DNA of 64,000 nucleotides from Pseudaminobacter soli (ex Zhang et al. 2022) (GTDB lineage: Bacteria > Pseudomonadota > Alphaproteobacteria > Rhizobiales > Rhizobiaceae), in assembly GCF_014595955.1 (NCBI RefSeq), contig NZ_JABVCF010000012.1, positions 124,001-188,000 of the forward strand, written 5' to 3'. Of the stretch, positions 52,562 to 62,581 are shown piece after piece. Each line of letters opens with the position of its first letter. The stretch's first letter is position 1. Under the pieces are notes generated by a model. The model had not been told where the DNA came from. It saw nothing but the letters and a program-made list of their open reading frames with translations, and made no database searches. Made by a program: the position numbers and the translations under genes.

Positions 52562-53427
52562 GCATGATTGGCATTGCCGGCACCGGCCGGATGGGCTCGG
52601 CCTTCGCACGCCGCCTCCTCGAGACCGGCCATGCAGTCACCGTGTGGAACCGCACGCAAGAGCACACCGGGCAGGCAGCCGAAGCGGGCGCGCGCGTCGC
52701 GCCGGACCTCGCGGCCCTTGCGGCCTGCGACGTGATCCTGATTTCTCTCACCGACGCTGCCGCGGTTCACGCCGTCGTGGACGGGCTGGTCGCCGCGGGC
52801 ATCACTGGTCGGCTCGTCGTAGACATGTCCACCCTTCTGCCGGAGGAAAGCCGCGCCATCGGAGCAAAAGTCACGGCGGCCGGCGCCGATTTCGTCGACT
52901 GCCCCGTAGGCGGCACGGTCGCGCCGGCGCTGAAGGGTCAGCTTCTCGGCATGGCGGGCGGCACCGAGGCCGCCTTCGAACGGGCCAAACCGATCCTCGA
53001 AAAACTCTGCCGCCGCGTCGAGCATCTCGGCCCCGTGGGGACTGGCGCGCAGATGAAGCTCGCCATCAACCTGCCACTTGCCATCTACTGGCAGACGCTC
53101 GCCGAGGCGATGGCGCTGCTCAAGGGCGCGGGCATTCCGGCCGAGACCGCCATCAGCCTGATCGCCGACAGCTCGGCCGGGCCGACCGTGCTGAAAAACC
53201 GCGCGCAGGTCGTGGTGGATACGCTGGACGGCAAGGACCAGCCGGGCACCTTCGACATTGCGGGGCTGGCCAAGGACCTTGATCTGGCGCTGCGCTTCGC
53301 GGCCGCGGGCGTGGAGACGCTGCCTCTGTCGGAAGCCGCAAAAGCGAGCTACGAACGCGCGCTGGCTCAAAGTCTCGGCCGTTTTGATGGCGCAAGCCTT
53401 ACGCGCATGCTGCTCTCCAAGGCATGA
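52558..53427 (+). CDS. 3-hydroxyisobutyrate dehydrogenase-family NAD(P)-dependent oxidoreductase
   Basis: 289 residues. Rossmann motif IGIAGTGRMGSAFARRL, substrate loop DCPVGGTVAPALKGQL (normally D/APVSGG), and catalytic Lys167 in GAQMKLAINLPL. The family also holds tartronate semialdehyde and L-threonate dehydrogenases. Last gene of a three-gene unit with FAH and RraA, so a route oxidising a hydroxyacid, then cleaving or hydrolysing a 2-oxo acid, is suggested. ATG 52558 overlaps the RraA stop; ATG 52564 is an alternative. Confidence 0.9.
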   Translation: MSMIGIAGTGRMGSAFARRLLETGHAVTVWNRTQEHTGQAAEAGARVAPDLAALAACDVILISLTDAAAVHAVVDGLVAAGITGRLVVDMSTLLPEESRAIGAKVTAAGADFVDCPVGGTVAPALKGQLLGMAGGTEAAFERAKPILEKLCRRVEHLGPVGTGAQMKLAINLPLAIYWQTLAEAMALLKGAGIPAETAISLIADSSAGPTVLKNRAQVVVDTLDGKDQPGTFDIAGLAKDLDLALRFAAAGVETLPLSEAAKASYERALAQSLGRFDGASLTRMLLSKA

Positions 53428-53496
53428 AGCCGAAACATGGAAAGCGGTTTGCGGACGATATCGTGATCCAACCCGACTGCATCGTGAATTAGCGCC

Positions 53497-54327
53497 TTGG
53501 AAATCCTGTCCGACCCCTCCACCCTCTCCGCACTTATCACCGCCCTCGCGGTCGCCGGTGCGGCGATCGGCTTCCTCGCGGGCCTGTTTGGCGTTGGCGG
53601 GGGCGCCATCTCGGTACCGATCTTCTACGAGATCTTCGGCGTTCTGGGCTACAAGCCGGAGGTCGCGATGCCGCTTGCCGTCGGCACCTCGCTCGCCGTC
53701 ATCGTGCCCACCTCGATCAGTTCGGCGCGCGGGCATTATCTAAAGGGCGCGGTCGATATGGCGCTACTGCGCATCTGGGCGGTGCCGGTCCTGATCGGCG
53801 TTCTGGTGGGTGCCGCGATCGCGCGCTATGCCGATCCGGCGGTGTTCCAGGCGGTCTTCATCGGCGTCGCGGGCTTGAACGCCGTCAAGCTGCTGACAGG
53901 CGGCAAGGGGTGGCGGCTGCGCGACGAGTTGCCGGAGCGCGGCGTGCTGAGCATCTATGGCGCCCTGATCGGCCTCGTCTCTTCGCTGATGGGCATCGGC
54001 GGCGGGGCGGTGTCGAACCTCGCCATGACGCTGCATGGCGTGCCGATCCACCGCGCGGTTTCCACAGCGGCGGGCGTGGGCGTCCTTATCGCGATCCCCG
54101 GCACGATCGGCTATATGCTCGCCGGCGCGGGCCGGCCGGACCTGCCGCCCGACGCGATCGGATTCGTCTCGCTCGCCACCTTTGCACTGACGATCCCGAC
54201 ATCGCTGCTGACGACGCGCCTCGGCGTTTCGCTCGCACATTCGCTGTCCCGCCGGATGCTCGAAACAGCCTTTGGCGTGTTCCTGCTCCTGGTTTGCAGC
54301 CGATTTGTCTGGGGCATTGTCAGTTAG
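53497..54327 (+). CDS. TauE/SafE family sulfite/organosulfonate exporter
   Basis: 276 residues, about eight helices: AIGFLAGLFGVGGGAISVPIFYEIFG and the second copy GLVSSLMGIGGGAVSNLAMTLHG are the two repeats of the family. Start appears to be TTG 53497; no ATG fits the family start. Stands 69 bases downstream of the dehydrogenase gene and may be the last gene of that operon. Substrates include sulfite, sulfoacetate and other anions, so its role with the ABC transporter is uncertain. Confidence 0.88.
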   Translation: MEILSDPSTLSALITALAVAGAAIGFLAGLFGVGGGAISVPIFYEIFGVLGYKPEVAMPLAVGTSLAVIVPTSISSARGHYLKGAVDMALLRIWAVPVLIGVLVGAAIARYADPAVFQAVFIGVAGLNAVKLLTGGKGWRLRDELPERGVLSIYGALIGLVSSLMGIGGGAVSNLAMTLHGVPIHRAVSTAAGVGVLIAIPGTIGYMLAGAGRPDLPPDAIGFVSLATFALTIPTSLLTTRLGVSLAHSLSRRMLETAFGVFLLLVCSRFVWGIVS

Positions 54328-54879
54328 TCCAGATAGCTGCGCGATCTGCTCCTGCTCTTTGTTTTGTTCTGTATCGGGGAACACGATCCTTTGGGTCGCG
54401 GGAGGAGGTTGTCTGACAAATCGCCGAAGGATTTGTTCGATCGCACCTCCCAGTTCGACTCGGCGCAGCTTGTTACGTCGAGGCAGTCGGCACCTGAAAT
54501 GCCTCGAAATGAGGCCTCGTGTAGAGACGATGATCGATGGCCGAGTGATTCGACCCTGATCCAGGTGTGATTTACGGTCGCGTCTCCATCCCTAGGCAGG
54601 TACGAGAAGGCCCACGGCCTCGGCTCACAGGAAGCCCGCTTCTGAAGCGGCCAGGCATGGTCGCGCTACACCTGGATGGACCGTCCCGATAAGAGTTACG
54701 TCGTGATTTTTCGACGATCTCAGGCGCTTTGCACGCGATACCGAGTTTCACCTCAAACTACGCCAGAAACTCAATAAGAGAAACGCGCGCGTCGAGTGCC
54801 CCAAGTGTTTGGTTTCCAACCGCAGAGACCGACTGGCCTTTCAAGGCCTTAACACAATTTCACGGACACGATCCGGTTT
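54328..54879. other. 552-base intergenic region before tRNA-Ala
   Basis: No gene recognised in six frames beyond short unconserved frames. A 10-bp inverted repeat (ATCCAGGTGT at 54559-54568 and ACACCTGGAT at 54668-54677) is separated by 99 bases. No T-tract terminator after the exporter gene is clear. Composition is a little lower in GC than the coding flanks. Confidence 0.5.
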
Positions 54880-54955
54880 TGGTGGAGCCAAGCGGGATCG
54901 AACCGCTGACCTCCTGCATGCCATGCAGGCGCTCTCCCAGCTGAGCTATGGCCCC
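54880..54955 (-). tRNA. tRNA-Ala (anticodon GGC)
   Basis: 76 bases on the minus strand fold into a full cloverleaf. Acceptor stem GGGGCCA/TGGCTCC with the G3:U70 wobble that marks alanine tRNAs, D arm GCTC/GAGC, anticodon stem CCTGC/GCAGG with loop ATGGCAT (anticodon GGC at 54922-54920), T arm with GTTCGATC, and encoded CCA at 54882-54880. Reads GCC and GCU alanine codons. Confidence 0.97.
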
Positions 54956-55101
54956 ATCACCGGCGGAAGCCGGCGCCCTGGCGGGCGATGCAGACGACCC
55001 CGAAGGACCGTCGCTGTGAGGCGGCTTCTAGCGCCGCCTCTTCACAAGATCAAGCCTCTCGTGAGGCAATTCTCACAGCTGCTTCGACGCGGCCGCGAAA
55101 G

Positions 55102-55479
55102 TCATCCTTCGTCGTCCTCACCGACGCCGATGATGCCGGAAACGTCGTCTCCGTCCTCTTCCTCGTCCTCAAGGAAGACATCCTCTTCGTCGTCGCCGAG
55201 ATCCACGTCGTCGTCGCCGAGGTCCGGCAGATCGTCGCCGCCGCCCTTCGTCTCCTCATCCGCATCCTCGAGCGAAACCACGTCCGGAGCCTCGTCGTCG
55301 GTCTCGTGCTCGTGCTCGTCGTGCTCCTCTTCGTCCATCGACTTGGAGTTGGTCTCGAAATAGGAGCGGGGATACGACTTGCCCGTATACGGCGAGACGA
55401 TCGGGTCCTTGTTGAGGTCGTAGAATTTGCGGCCCGTTTCCGGGTCGATCCGCTTGGTACCGAGTTCCTCTTTTGCCAC
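55102..55479 (-). CDS. TIGR02300 (FYDLN acid) family protein
   Basis: 125 residues. The N-terminal 45 (AKEELGTKRIDPETGRKFYDLNKDPIVSPYTGKSYPRS) are the conserved domain; the rest is an extreme acidic run of Asp/Glu with DEEEHDEHEHE and DDDVDLGDDEEDV. The family is confined to alphaproteobacteria and is of unknown function. In many Rhizobiales it lies next to a tRNA-Ala and divergent from aroA, as here. Confidence 0.92.
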   Translation of the reverse strand: MAKEELGTKRIDPETGRKFYDLNKDPIVSPYTGKSYPRSYFETNSKSMDEEEHDEHEHETDDEAPDVVSLEDADEETKGGGDDLPDLGDDDVDLGDDEEDVFLEDEEEDGDDVSGIIGVGEDDEG

Positions 55480-55547
55480 GTCTTAGCCTCGTCCTGAAAG
55501 AACGGTCCCCTTAACGGCAGTTTACCGCAGTTGTCAAAGCGAAATAG

Positions 55548-57029
<1,482 letters not shown>

Positions 57030-57122
57030 CCAAGGAAGTTGCTCGAGCGATCGACGGGCGTGCCGCGCGCAAGCGTTCGTCGAGGGTTGCGCGAAACGCC
57101 TTTCTCCTGTTCAAGCAGCAAC

Positions 57123-57773
57123 ATGCCGCTACCCCTCCTCATCGCCATCGACGGACCTGCCGCCTCCGGCAAGGGCACACTCGCACGCCGCCTGGCCGAC
57201 TACTTTCACCTCGCCCACCTCGACACCGGCCTGACCTATCGTGCCGTTGCACATGAGATGCTGCGGCGCGGCTGGCCGCTGGATGACGCCGAGCATGCCG
57301 TCGACGCAGCGGGTCAGGTGGATCTCACCGCGCTCGACAAGCACGCGCTGTCCGCCCACGCGGTCGCCGACGCCGCGTCGAAGGTGGCGGTGATACCGGA
57401 GGTCAGGCGCGTGCTGGTCGACAAGCAGCGCGCCTTTGCCGCGCAGGAAGGCGGCGCGGTGATCGACGGGCGCGACATCGGCACGGTCGTCTGCCCGGAC
57501 GCGGAGGTGAAGCTGTTCGTCACGGCGAGCGCCGAGGTGCGGGCCGGGCGAAGGTTGCGCGACATCGAGAGCCGCGGCGGCCACGCCGAGTTGGACGAGA
57601 TCCTCGACGACATCCGGCGGCGCGACGAGCGCGACATGGGCCGCGCCGACTCACCGCTGCGGCCCGCCACCGACGCGCACTTGCTCGACACCTCGGAAAT
57701 GTCTATAGAAGCCGCGTTTCAGGCGGCTAGGGCCATCGTGGACGATGCCCTTGCCAAGCGAAAACAGGCCTAG
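57123..57773 (+). CDS. cmk: Cytidylate kinase
   Basis: Phosphorylates CMP and dCMP with ATP. 216 residues: P-loop [11 protein letters not shown] (residues 8-18), [22 protein letters not shown] and [16 protein letters not shown] (lid). ATG 57123; frame open upstream to 57039 but without family resemblance. Lies between aroA and rpsA as is common in proteobacteria. Confidence 0.96.
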   Translation: MPLPLLIAIDGPAASGKGTLARRLADYFHLAHLDTGLTYRAVAHEMLRRGWPLDDAEHAVDAAGQVDLTALDKHALSAHAVADAASKVAVIPEVRRVLVDKQRAFAAQEGGAVIDGRDIGTVVCPDAEVKLFVTASAEVRAGRRLRDIESRGGHAELDEILDDIRRRDERDMGRADSPLRPATDAHLLDTSEMSIEAAFQAARAIVDDALAKRKQA

Positions 57774-57973
57774 GCCAGGCGCTCCGGATTTTCCGCGTTG
57801 CGGACCTTTTGTCCGGGTCGCCAAGACCGATAGCCCGTAAACCCGCCTGCCCGCATTCTCTTGCGCCGATCGCCGCGATCAAGCGGCACCAGGGCTTCCG
57901 CCCGGACTGTCGGCAGGTATTTGCAACACGAACCCGAGGCGCTGCTCCGGACACGGAGCTTCCAGGAGAAACA

Positions 57974-59671
57974 ATGTCCCAATCCAATCCAACCCGCGAC
58001 GATTTCGCGTCCATGCTCGAAGAGTCCTTCACGGACGGACATTCGGGCGAGGGACAGGTCGTTCGCGGCATCGTTACGGCCATCGAAAAGGACATGGCCA
58101 TCATCGACGTCGGCCTGAAGGTCGAGGGCCGCGTCCCGCTGAAGGAATTCGGCGCCAAGGCCAAGGACGGCCAGCTCAACATCGGCGACCGCGTCGAAGT
58201 CTATGTCGAGCGCATCGAGAATGCGCTGGGCGAGGCCATGCTGTCGCGCGACAAGGCCCGCCGTGAGGAGAGCTGGGTCAAGCTCGAAGAGAAGTTCAAC
58301 CGCGGCGAGCGCGTCGAAGGCGTCATCTTCAACCAGGTCAAGGGCGGCTTCACCGTCGATCTGGACGGCGCCGTGGCCTTCCTGCCGCGTTCGCAGGTCG
58401 ACATCCGGCCGATCCGCGACGTCACCCCGCTGATGCACACGCCGCAGCCGTTCGAGATCCTCAAGATGGATCGCCGCCGCGGCAACATCGTCGTGTCGCG
58501 CCGCACCGTGCTCGAGGAGAGCCGCGCCGAGCAGCGTTCCGAGATCGTCCAGAACCTCGAAGAGGGTCAGGTGGTCGAGGGCGTGGTCAAGAACATCACC
58601 GACTACGGTGCGTTCGTCGACCTCGGCGGCATCGACGGCCTGCTGCACGTCACCGACATGGCGTGGCGTCGTGTCAACCATCCGACCGAGATCCTCAACA
58701 TCGGCCAGACGGTCAAGGTGCAGATCATCCGCATCAACCAGGAAACCCACCGCATCTCGCTCGGCATGAAGCAGCTCGAGAGCGATCCCTGGAACGACAT
58801 CGGCACCAAGTTCCCTATCGGCAAGAAGATCACCGGCACGGTCACCAACATCACCGACTACGGCGCCTTCGTGGAGCTGGAGCCGGGCATCGAGGGCCTC
58901 ATCCACGTTTCGGAAATGTCGTGGACCAAGAAGAACGTCCATCCCGGCAAGATCCTGTCCACCTCGCAGCAGGTCGACGTGGTGGTGCTGGAGGTCGATC
59001 CGTCCAAGCGCCGCATCTCGCTCGGCCTCAAGCAGACGCTCGAGAACCCGTGGCAGGCTTTCGCCCGCAACCATCCGGTCGGTGCGGAAGTCGAGGGCGA
59101 GGTCAAGAACAAGACCGAGTTCGGCCTGTTCATCGGCCTCGAGGGCGATGTCGACGGCATGGTCCACCTCTCCGACCTCGACTGGACGCGTCCGGGCGAG
59201 CAGGTCATCGAGGAGTACCAGCGCGGCCAGATGGTGAAGGCGCAGGTGCTCGACGTCGATGTCGACAAGGAGCGCATCTCGCTCGGCATCAAGCAGATGC
59301 AGCGCAGCGCGGCGAGCGCCGGCGAGGCTGCAGGCGATCTGCGCAAGAACGCGGTCGTCACCTGCGAAGTCCTCGCCGTCAAGGACGGCGGCCTCGATGT
59401 TCGCCTGGTCGAAAGCGGCCTGGAGAGCTTCATCCGCCGCTCCGACCTGTCGCGCGACCGTGACGAGCAGCGTCCTGAGCGCTTCGCCGTCGGCCAGAAG
59501 CTCGATGCCCGCGTGATCGCCTACGACAAGAAGGCGCGCAAGGTGCAGGTCTCGATCAAGGCGCTCGAGATCGCCGAGGAGAAGGAGGCCGTCGCACAGT
59601 ACGGTTCGACCGACTCCGGCGCCTCGCTCGGCGACATCCTGGGCGCCGCCCTCAAGGGCCGCGGCAACTAA
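57974..59671 (+). CDS. rpsA: 30S ribosomal protein S1
   Basis: 565 residues, six S1 RNA-binding repeats (clearest at about 195-265, 280-355 and 365-440 with [26 protein letters not shown] and [27 protein letters not shown]). Binds mRNA at the ribosome and is needed for initiation on structured or weak leaders. ATG 57974 has AGGAG 8 bases upstream. A 200-base leader with no obvious structure precedes it and a strong terminator follows. Confidence 0.98.
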   Translation: MSQSNPTRDDFASMLEESFTDGHSGEGQVVRGIVTAIEKDMAIIDVGLKVEGRVPLKEFGAKAKDGQLNIGDRVEVYVERIENALGEAMLSRDKARREESWVKLEEKFNRGERVEGVIFNQVKGGFTVDLDGAVAFLPRSQVDIRPIRDVTPLMHTPQPFEILKMDRRRGNIVVSRRTVLEESRAEQRSEIVQNLEEGQVVEGVVKNITDYGAFVDLGGIDGLLHVTDMAWRRVNHPTEILNIGQTVKVQIIRINQETHRISLGMKQLESDPWNDIGTKFPIGKKITGTVTNITDYGAFVELEPGIEGLIHVSEMSWTKKNVHPGKILSTSQQVDVVVLEVDPSKRRISLGLKQTLENPWQAFARNHPVGAEVEGEVKNKTEFGLFIGLEGDVDGMVHLSDLDWTRPGEQVIEEYQRGQMVKAQVLDVDVDKERISLGIKQMQRSAASAGEAAGDLRKNAVVTCEVLAVKDGGLDVRLVESGLESFIRRSDLSRDRDEQRPERFAVGQKLDARVIAYDKKARKVQVSIKALEIAEEKEAVAQYGSTDSGASLGDILGAALKGRGN

Positions 59672-59695
59672 GCCGATCCGCCAACGCAATGACGA

Positions 59696-59731
59696 AGCCC
59701 CGCCGGAGCGATCCGGCGGGGCTTTTTCTTT
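59696..59731 (+). terminator. Rho-independent terminator of rpsA
   Basis: Perfect 12-bp stem AGCCCCGCCGGA / TCCGGCGGGGCT around a GCGA loop, followed by TTTTCTTTT. Confidence 0.95.
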
Positions 59732-59900
59732 TGGGCGGCAGGAGTCAAACTGCTCTTCGCGACGAACGTCTCAGATGGGTGGAATCCGGACCGCCAGCTT
59801 CTGGACCAGAACGCGTAAGAGCGGTCGTTCCTTAAACTGCGGATTAGGGCCGTCTGCTAACCGCCAGTCAGCGGTGATTTCCATCTGGCGAGTCACGAGA

Positions 59901-60431
<531 letters not shown>

Positions 60432-60481
60432 ACCCACTTCCTCTCCTCACATTGCACATTCGCGCGCTTGTGATTGCATTA

Positions 60482-60495
60482 TACAATCGGTTGTA
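60482..60495. promoter_or_regulatory. HxlR-type operator between divergent genes
   Basis: TACAA (60482-60486) and TTGTA (60491-60495) form an inverted repeat with a 4-base spacer TCGG. It lies 46 bases before the HxlR regulator and 51 before the divergent DHFR-family gene; typical half-sites of MarR/HxlR proteins. Confidence 0.55.
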
Positions 60496-60541
60496 AGCTA
60501 GATCGACTGGTTTTATATCGCAATTGGTTTTTGGAGTGCGC

Positions 60542-61033
60542 ATGAACGCCCCACGTTCGGGCTGCCCGATCAATCTGACTCTCGAGGCGCTGGGGGATCG
60601 CTGGAGCCTGATCGTTATCCGCGACCTGATGTTCGGCAACCGCCGTCACTTCCGCGAGTTGCTGACCCGTTCGGAGGAGCGGATAGCCTCGAACATTCTA
60701 GCCAACCGGCTGAAGCGCCTGGAGAAAGCCGGATTGGTATCCCGTCGCGACGATCCCAGCCACAAGCAGAAGGTCATTTACAGCCTGACCGAAGCATCCA
60801 TCGATCTGGTGCCCTTGCTGGCCCACATGGGCGGTTGGGGCCTGCGTCACACACCCGCGTCGAAAGAGCTCTCCGTACGCGCGAAAATCCTTGAGGACGG
60901 AGGCCCGAAGCTGTGGTCCGAGTTCATGGAGGAACTGCGGCACCTCCACCTGGGGGCGCCGGCGCCCAGGGAGTCGGTCTTCTCCAGGCTGCAGTCGGCC
61001 TACGAAGCCGCCATTGCAAAGGCGCCGGTCTGA
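60542..61033 (+). CDS. HxlR-family transcriptional regulator
   Basis: 163 residues. HxlR winged helix: CPINLTLEALGDRWSLIVIRDLMFGNRRHFRELL, then IASNILANRLKRLEKAGLVSRRDD. The N-terminal Cys (Cys8, GCPI) is the redox- or electrophile-sensing position of several relatives. Divergent from the DHFR-family gene, which it likely represses. ATG 60542; ATG 60524 gives only six more residues. Confidence 0.9.
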   Translation: MNAPRSGCPINLTLEALGDRWSLIVIRDLMFGNRRHFRELLTRSEERIASNILANRLKRLEKAGLVSRRDDPSHKQKVIYSLTEASIDLVPLLAHMGGWGLRHTPASKELSVRAKILEDGGPKLWSEFMEELRHLHLGAPAPRESVFSRLQSAYEAAIAKAPV

Positions 61034-61147
61034 GCGAAACGACAGGCACTTGTGTCGCTTAGGCTGCCCGACGTACCTTAGCCTCAGCCGCATCGGCACA
61101 TGCGACGCGAGCCCAAGGGATCAACCTCTTTCTTTCGGCACTGCCGG

Positions 61148-61172
61148 GGAACCGAAGCCTTGTTCTGGCGTT
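61148..61172 (+). promoter_or_regulatory. EcfG-type general stress promoter of csbD
   Basis: GGAAC (61148-61152), 16-base spacer, CGTT (61169-61172), exact consensus, 54 bases before the csbD ATG. Confidence 0.8.
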
Positions 61173-61226
61173 CCCTACACGACCGGCGGCGACGCCGTCG
61201 GATGAGAACAACCCAGGAGATGCGCG

Positions 61227-61424
61227 ATGAATTGGAACCAGGTGGAAGGCAATTGGGAGCAGTTCAAGGGCAAGGTGCAGCAGCAGTGGGGCAAGCTCAC
61301 CAACGACGACCTTGACGTGATCAGAGGTAACCGCAAGGAACTCGCAGGCCGTCTGCAGGAGCGCTATGGACAGGCGCAGGACGCTGCAGAGCGGGACATC
61401 GACGACTGGCTCTCCCGCCACTGA
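61227..61424 (+). CDS. csbD: CsbD-family general stress protein
   Basis: 65 residues: MNWNQVEGNWEQFKGKVQQQ, then WGKLTNDDLDVIRGNRKELAGRLQERYG. The whole chain is the CsbD domain, a small, strongly induced stress protein of unknown mechanism. ATG 61227 follows AGGAG. An exact EcfG promoter lies upstream and a terminator follows, so it is a single-gene stress unit. Confidence 0.93.
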   Translation: MNWNQVEGNWEQFKGKVQQQWGKLTNDDLDVIRGNRKELAGRLQERYGQAQDAAERDIDDWLSRH

Positions 61425-61453
61425 TTTCTCAGACCACCCCTCCAGTACAGCTT

Positions 61454-61484
61454 GCCCGCCGGTTTTCCGGCGGGCTTTTTCTTT
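61454..61484 (+). terminator. Rho-independent terminator of csbD
   Basis: 9-bp stem GCCCGCCGG / CCGGCGGGC around a TTTT loop, followed by TTTTTCTTTT. It also lies 29 bases beyond the stop of the convergent gene. Confidence 0.92.
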
Positions 61485-61512
61485 TCCCTTGGGAAAGGCT
61501 GACCGCCTGCCT

Positions 61513-62559
61513 TTACCGCAGCAGAAAACCGGAGCCGAGCGGATCGCCGGCCTCGACCGAAAAGCGGGAACGACCGGAGTAATAGGCGTGGCCGCCGACC
61601 TCGATACGAACGGCGTCGAACCACCCTGCCCTCTCGGCAAAAGTGGCCTTTGCGGAAAACACCGCGCCAGTCAGGCTCTCGAAGCGGCGTGTCTCGCCGA
61701 GCCCGACCTGACCGCGTGCGACCTGCACTGCCATGCGAGCCGATACCCCGCTGCCGGTGGGGCTGCGGTCCACCTCGCGGTCAGCGAAGACGCAGAGATT
61801 CCGGCTCGGCCGGTCGCGGCCGTCCCCGCCGTCGGTCAGGATCGTACCATACAGGAAGGCCAGATCGGGATCGTCGGGATGCTCGAGCTTCAGCTCGGCC
61901 GAAAGAGCCCTTGTGATGCGGTCGGCGATCTCGACGAGTTGCGCGAGTGGCGAATGCTCGAGGTCGAGGCAGAGCGAAGCGGTATCGACCAGGGCATAAA
62001 AGGCGCCGCCATAGGCGATGTCGAATCTCACCCTTCCCAGGCCCTCAATCTCCAGATCCTGATCGAGGGCGACGGCAAAGGACGGAACGCTCTCGAAGGA
62101 GACGGCGCCGCTGACGAAACCCTTTTCCGTCTCCCTCACATCCACCTTCACCCGCACGAGGCCGCATGGGCACTGGATGGCGAGATCCGTCACCGGAGTT
62201 TTGGGCTCCACCAACCCGTGATCCACAGCGTAGCGGCCGAGCGCGATGGTCGCGTGGCCGCACATGGTCGAATAGCCTTCATTGTGGATGAACAGCACGG
62301 CGAGGTCGGCCCCGGGCAGGTCGGGCTCGACGGGGATCACGCCATACATGTCGAAATGGCCGCGCGGCTCGTAGATCAGGAGCTTTCGCAGGTGATCCAG
62401 CCGCTCGCGCGCATAGCGGCGCTTGTCGAGAATGGTCGCCCCGGGGATCTGCGGATAGCCGGAGACGACAATGCGCACCGGCTCGCCGCCGGTGTGCATC
62501 TCGACGGTCTCGATCTCAGCCTCGAATGCGGCTTCCCCGCCCCTTCTTAGCTCGACCAT
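61513..62559 (-). CDS. Trans-3-hydroxy-L-proline dehydratase (proline racemase family)
   Basis: 348 residues of the proline racemase fold. The first catalytic position is Cys100 (TMCGHATIA) and the second is Thr268 (DRSPTGSGVS) where proline racemase and 4-hydroxyproline epimerase have Cys. Cys plus Thr is the mark of the trans-3-hydroxy-L-proline dehydratases, which make 1-pyrroline-2-carboxylate, so I name it so. The start follows weakly; ATG 62559. Next to a thiamin-diphosphate enzyme gene in the same direction, 22 bases apart. Confidence 0.85.
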   Translation of the reverse strand: MVELRRGGEAAFEAEIETVEMHTGGEPVRIVVSGYPQIPGATILDKRRYARERLDHLRKLLIYEPRGHFDMYGVIPVEPDLPGADLAVLFIHNEGYSTMCGHATIALGRYAVDHGLVEPKTPVTDLAIQCPCGLVRVKVDVRETEKGFVSGAVSFESVPSFAVALDQDLEIEGLGRVRFDIAYGGAFYALVDTASLCLDLEHSPLAQLVEIADRITRALSAELKLEHPDDPDLAFLYGTILTDGGDGRDRPSRNLCVFADREVDRSPTGSGVSARMAVQVARGQVGLGETRRFESLTGAVFSAKATFAERAGWFDAVRIEVGGHAYYSGRSRFSVEAGDPLGSGFLLR

Positions 62560-62581
62560 ATTAATTGCAACTCCTGTCAGC

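Noticed and set aside
54559-54677. Inverted repeat flanking 99 bases, considered as an ncRNA or small mobile element
   Set aside because: Only 10-bp arms, no target duplication and no internal coding potential.
57770-59689. 639-codon minus-strand frame over rpsA
   Set aside because: Repeats of S1 read backwards; no independent support.
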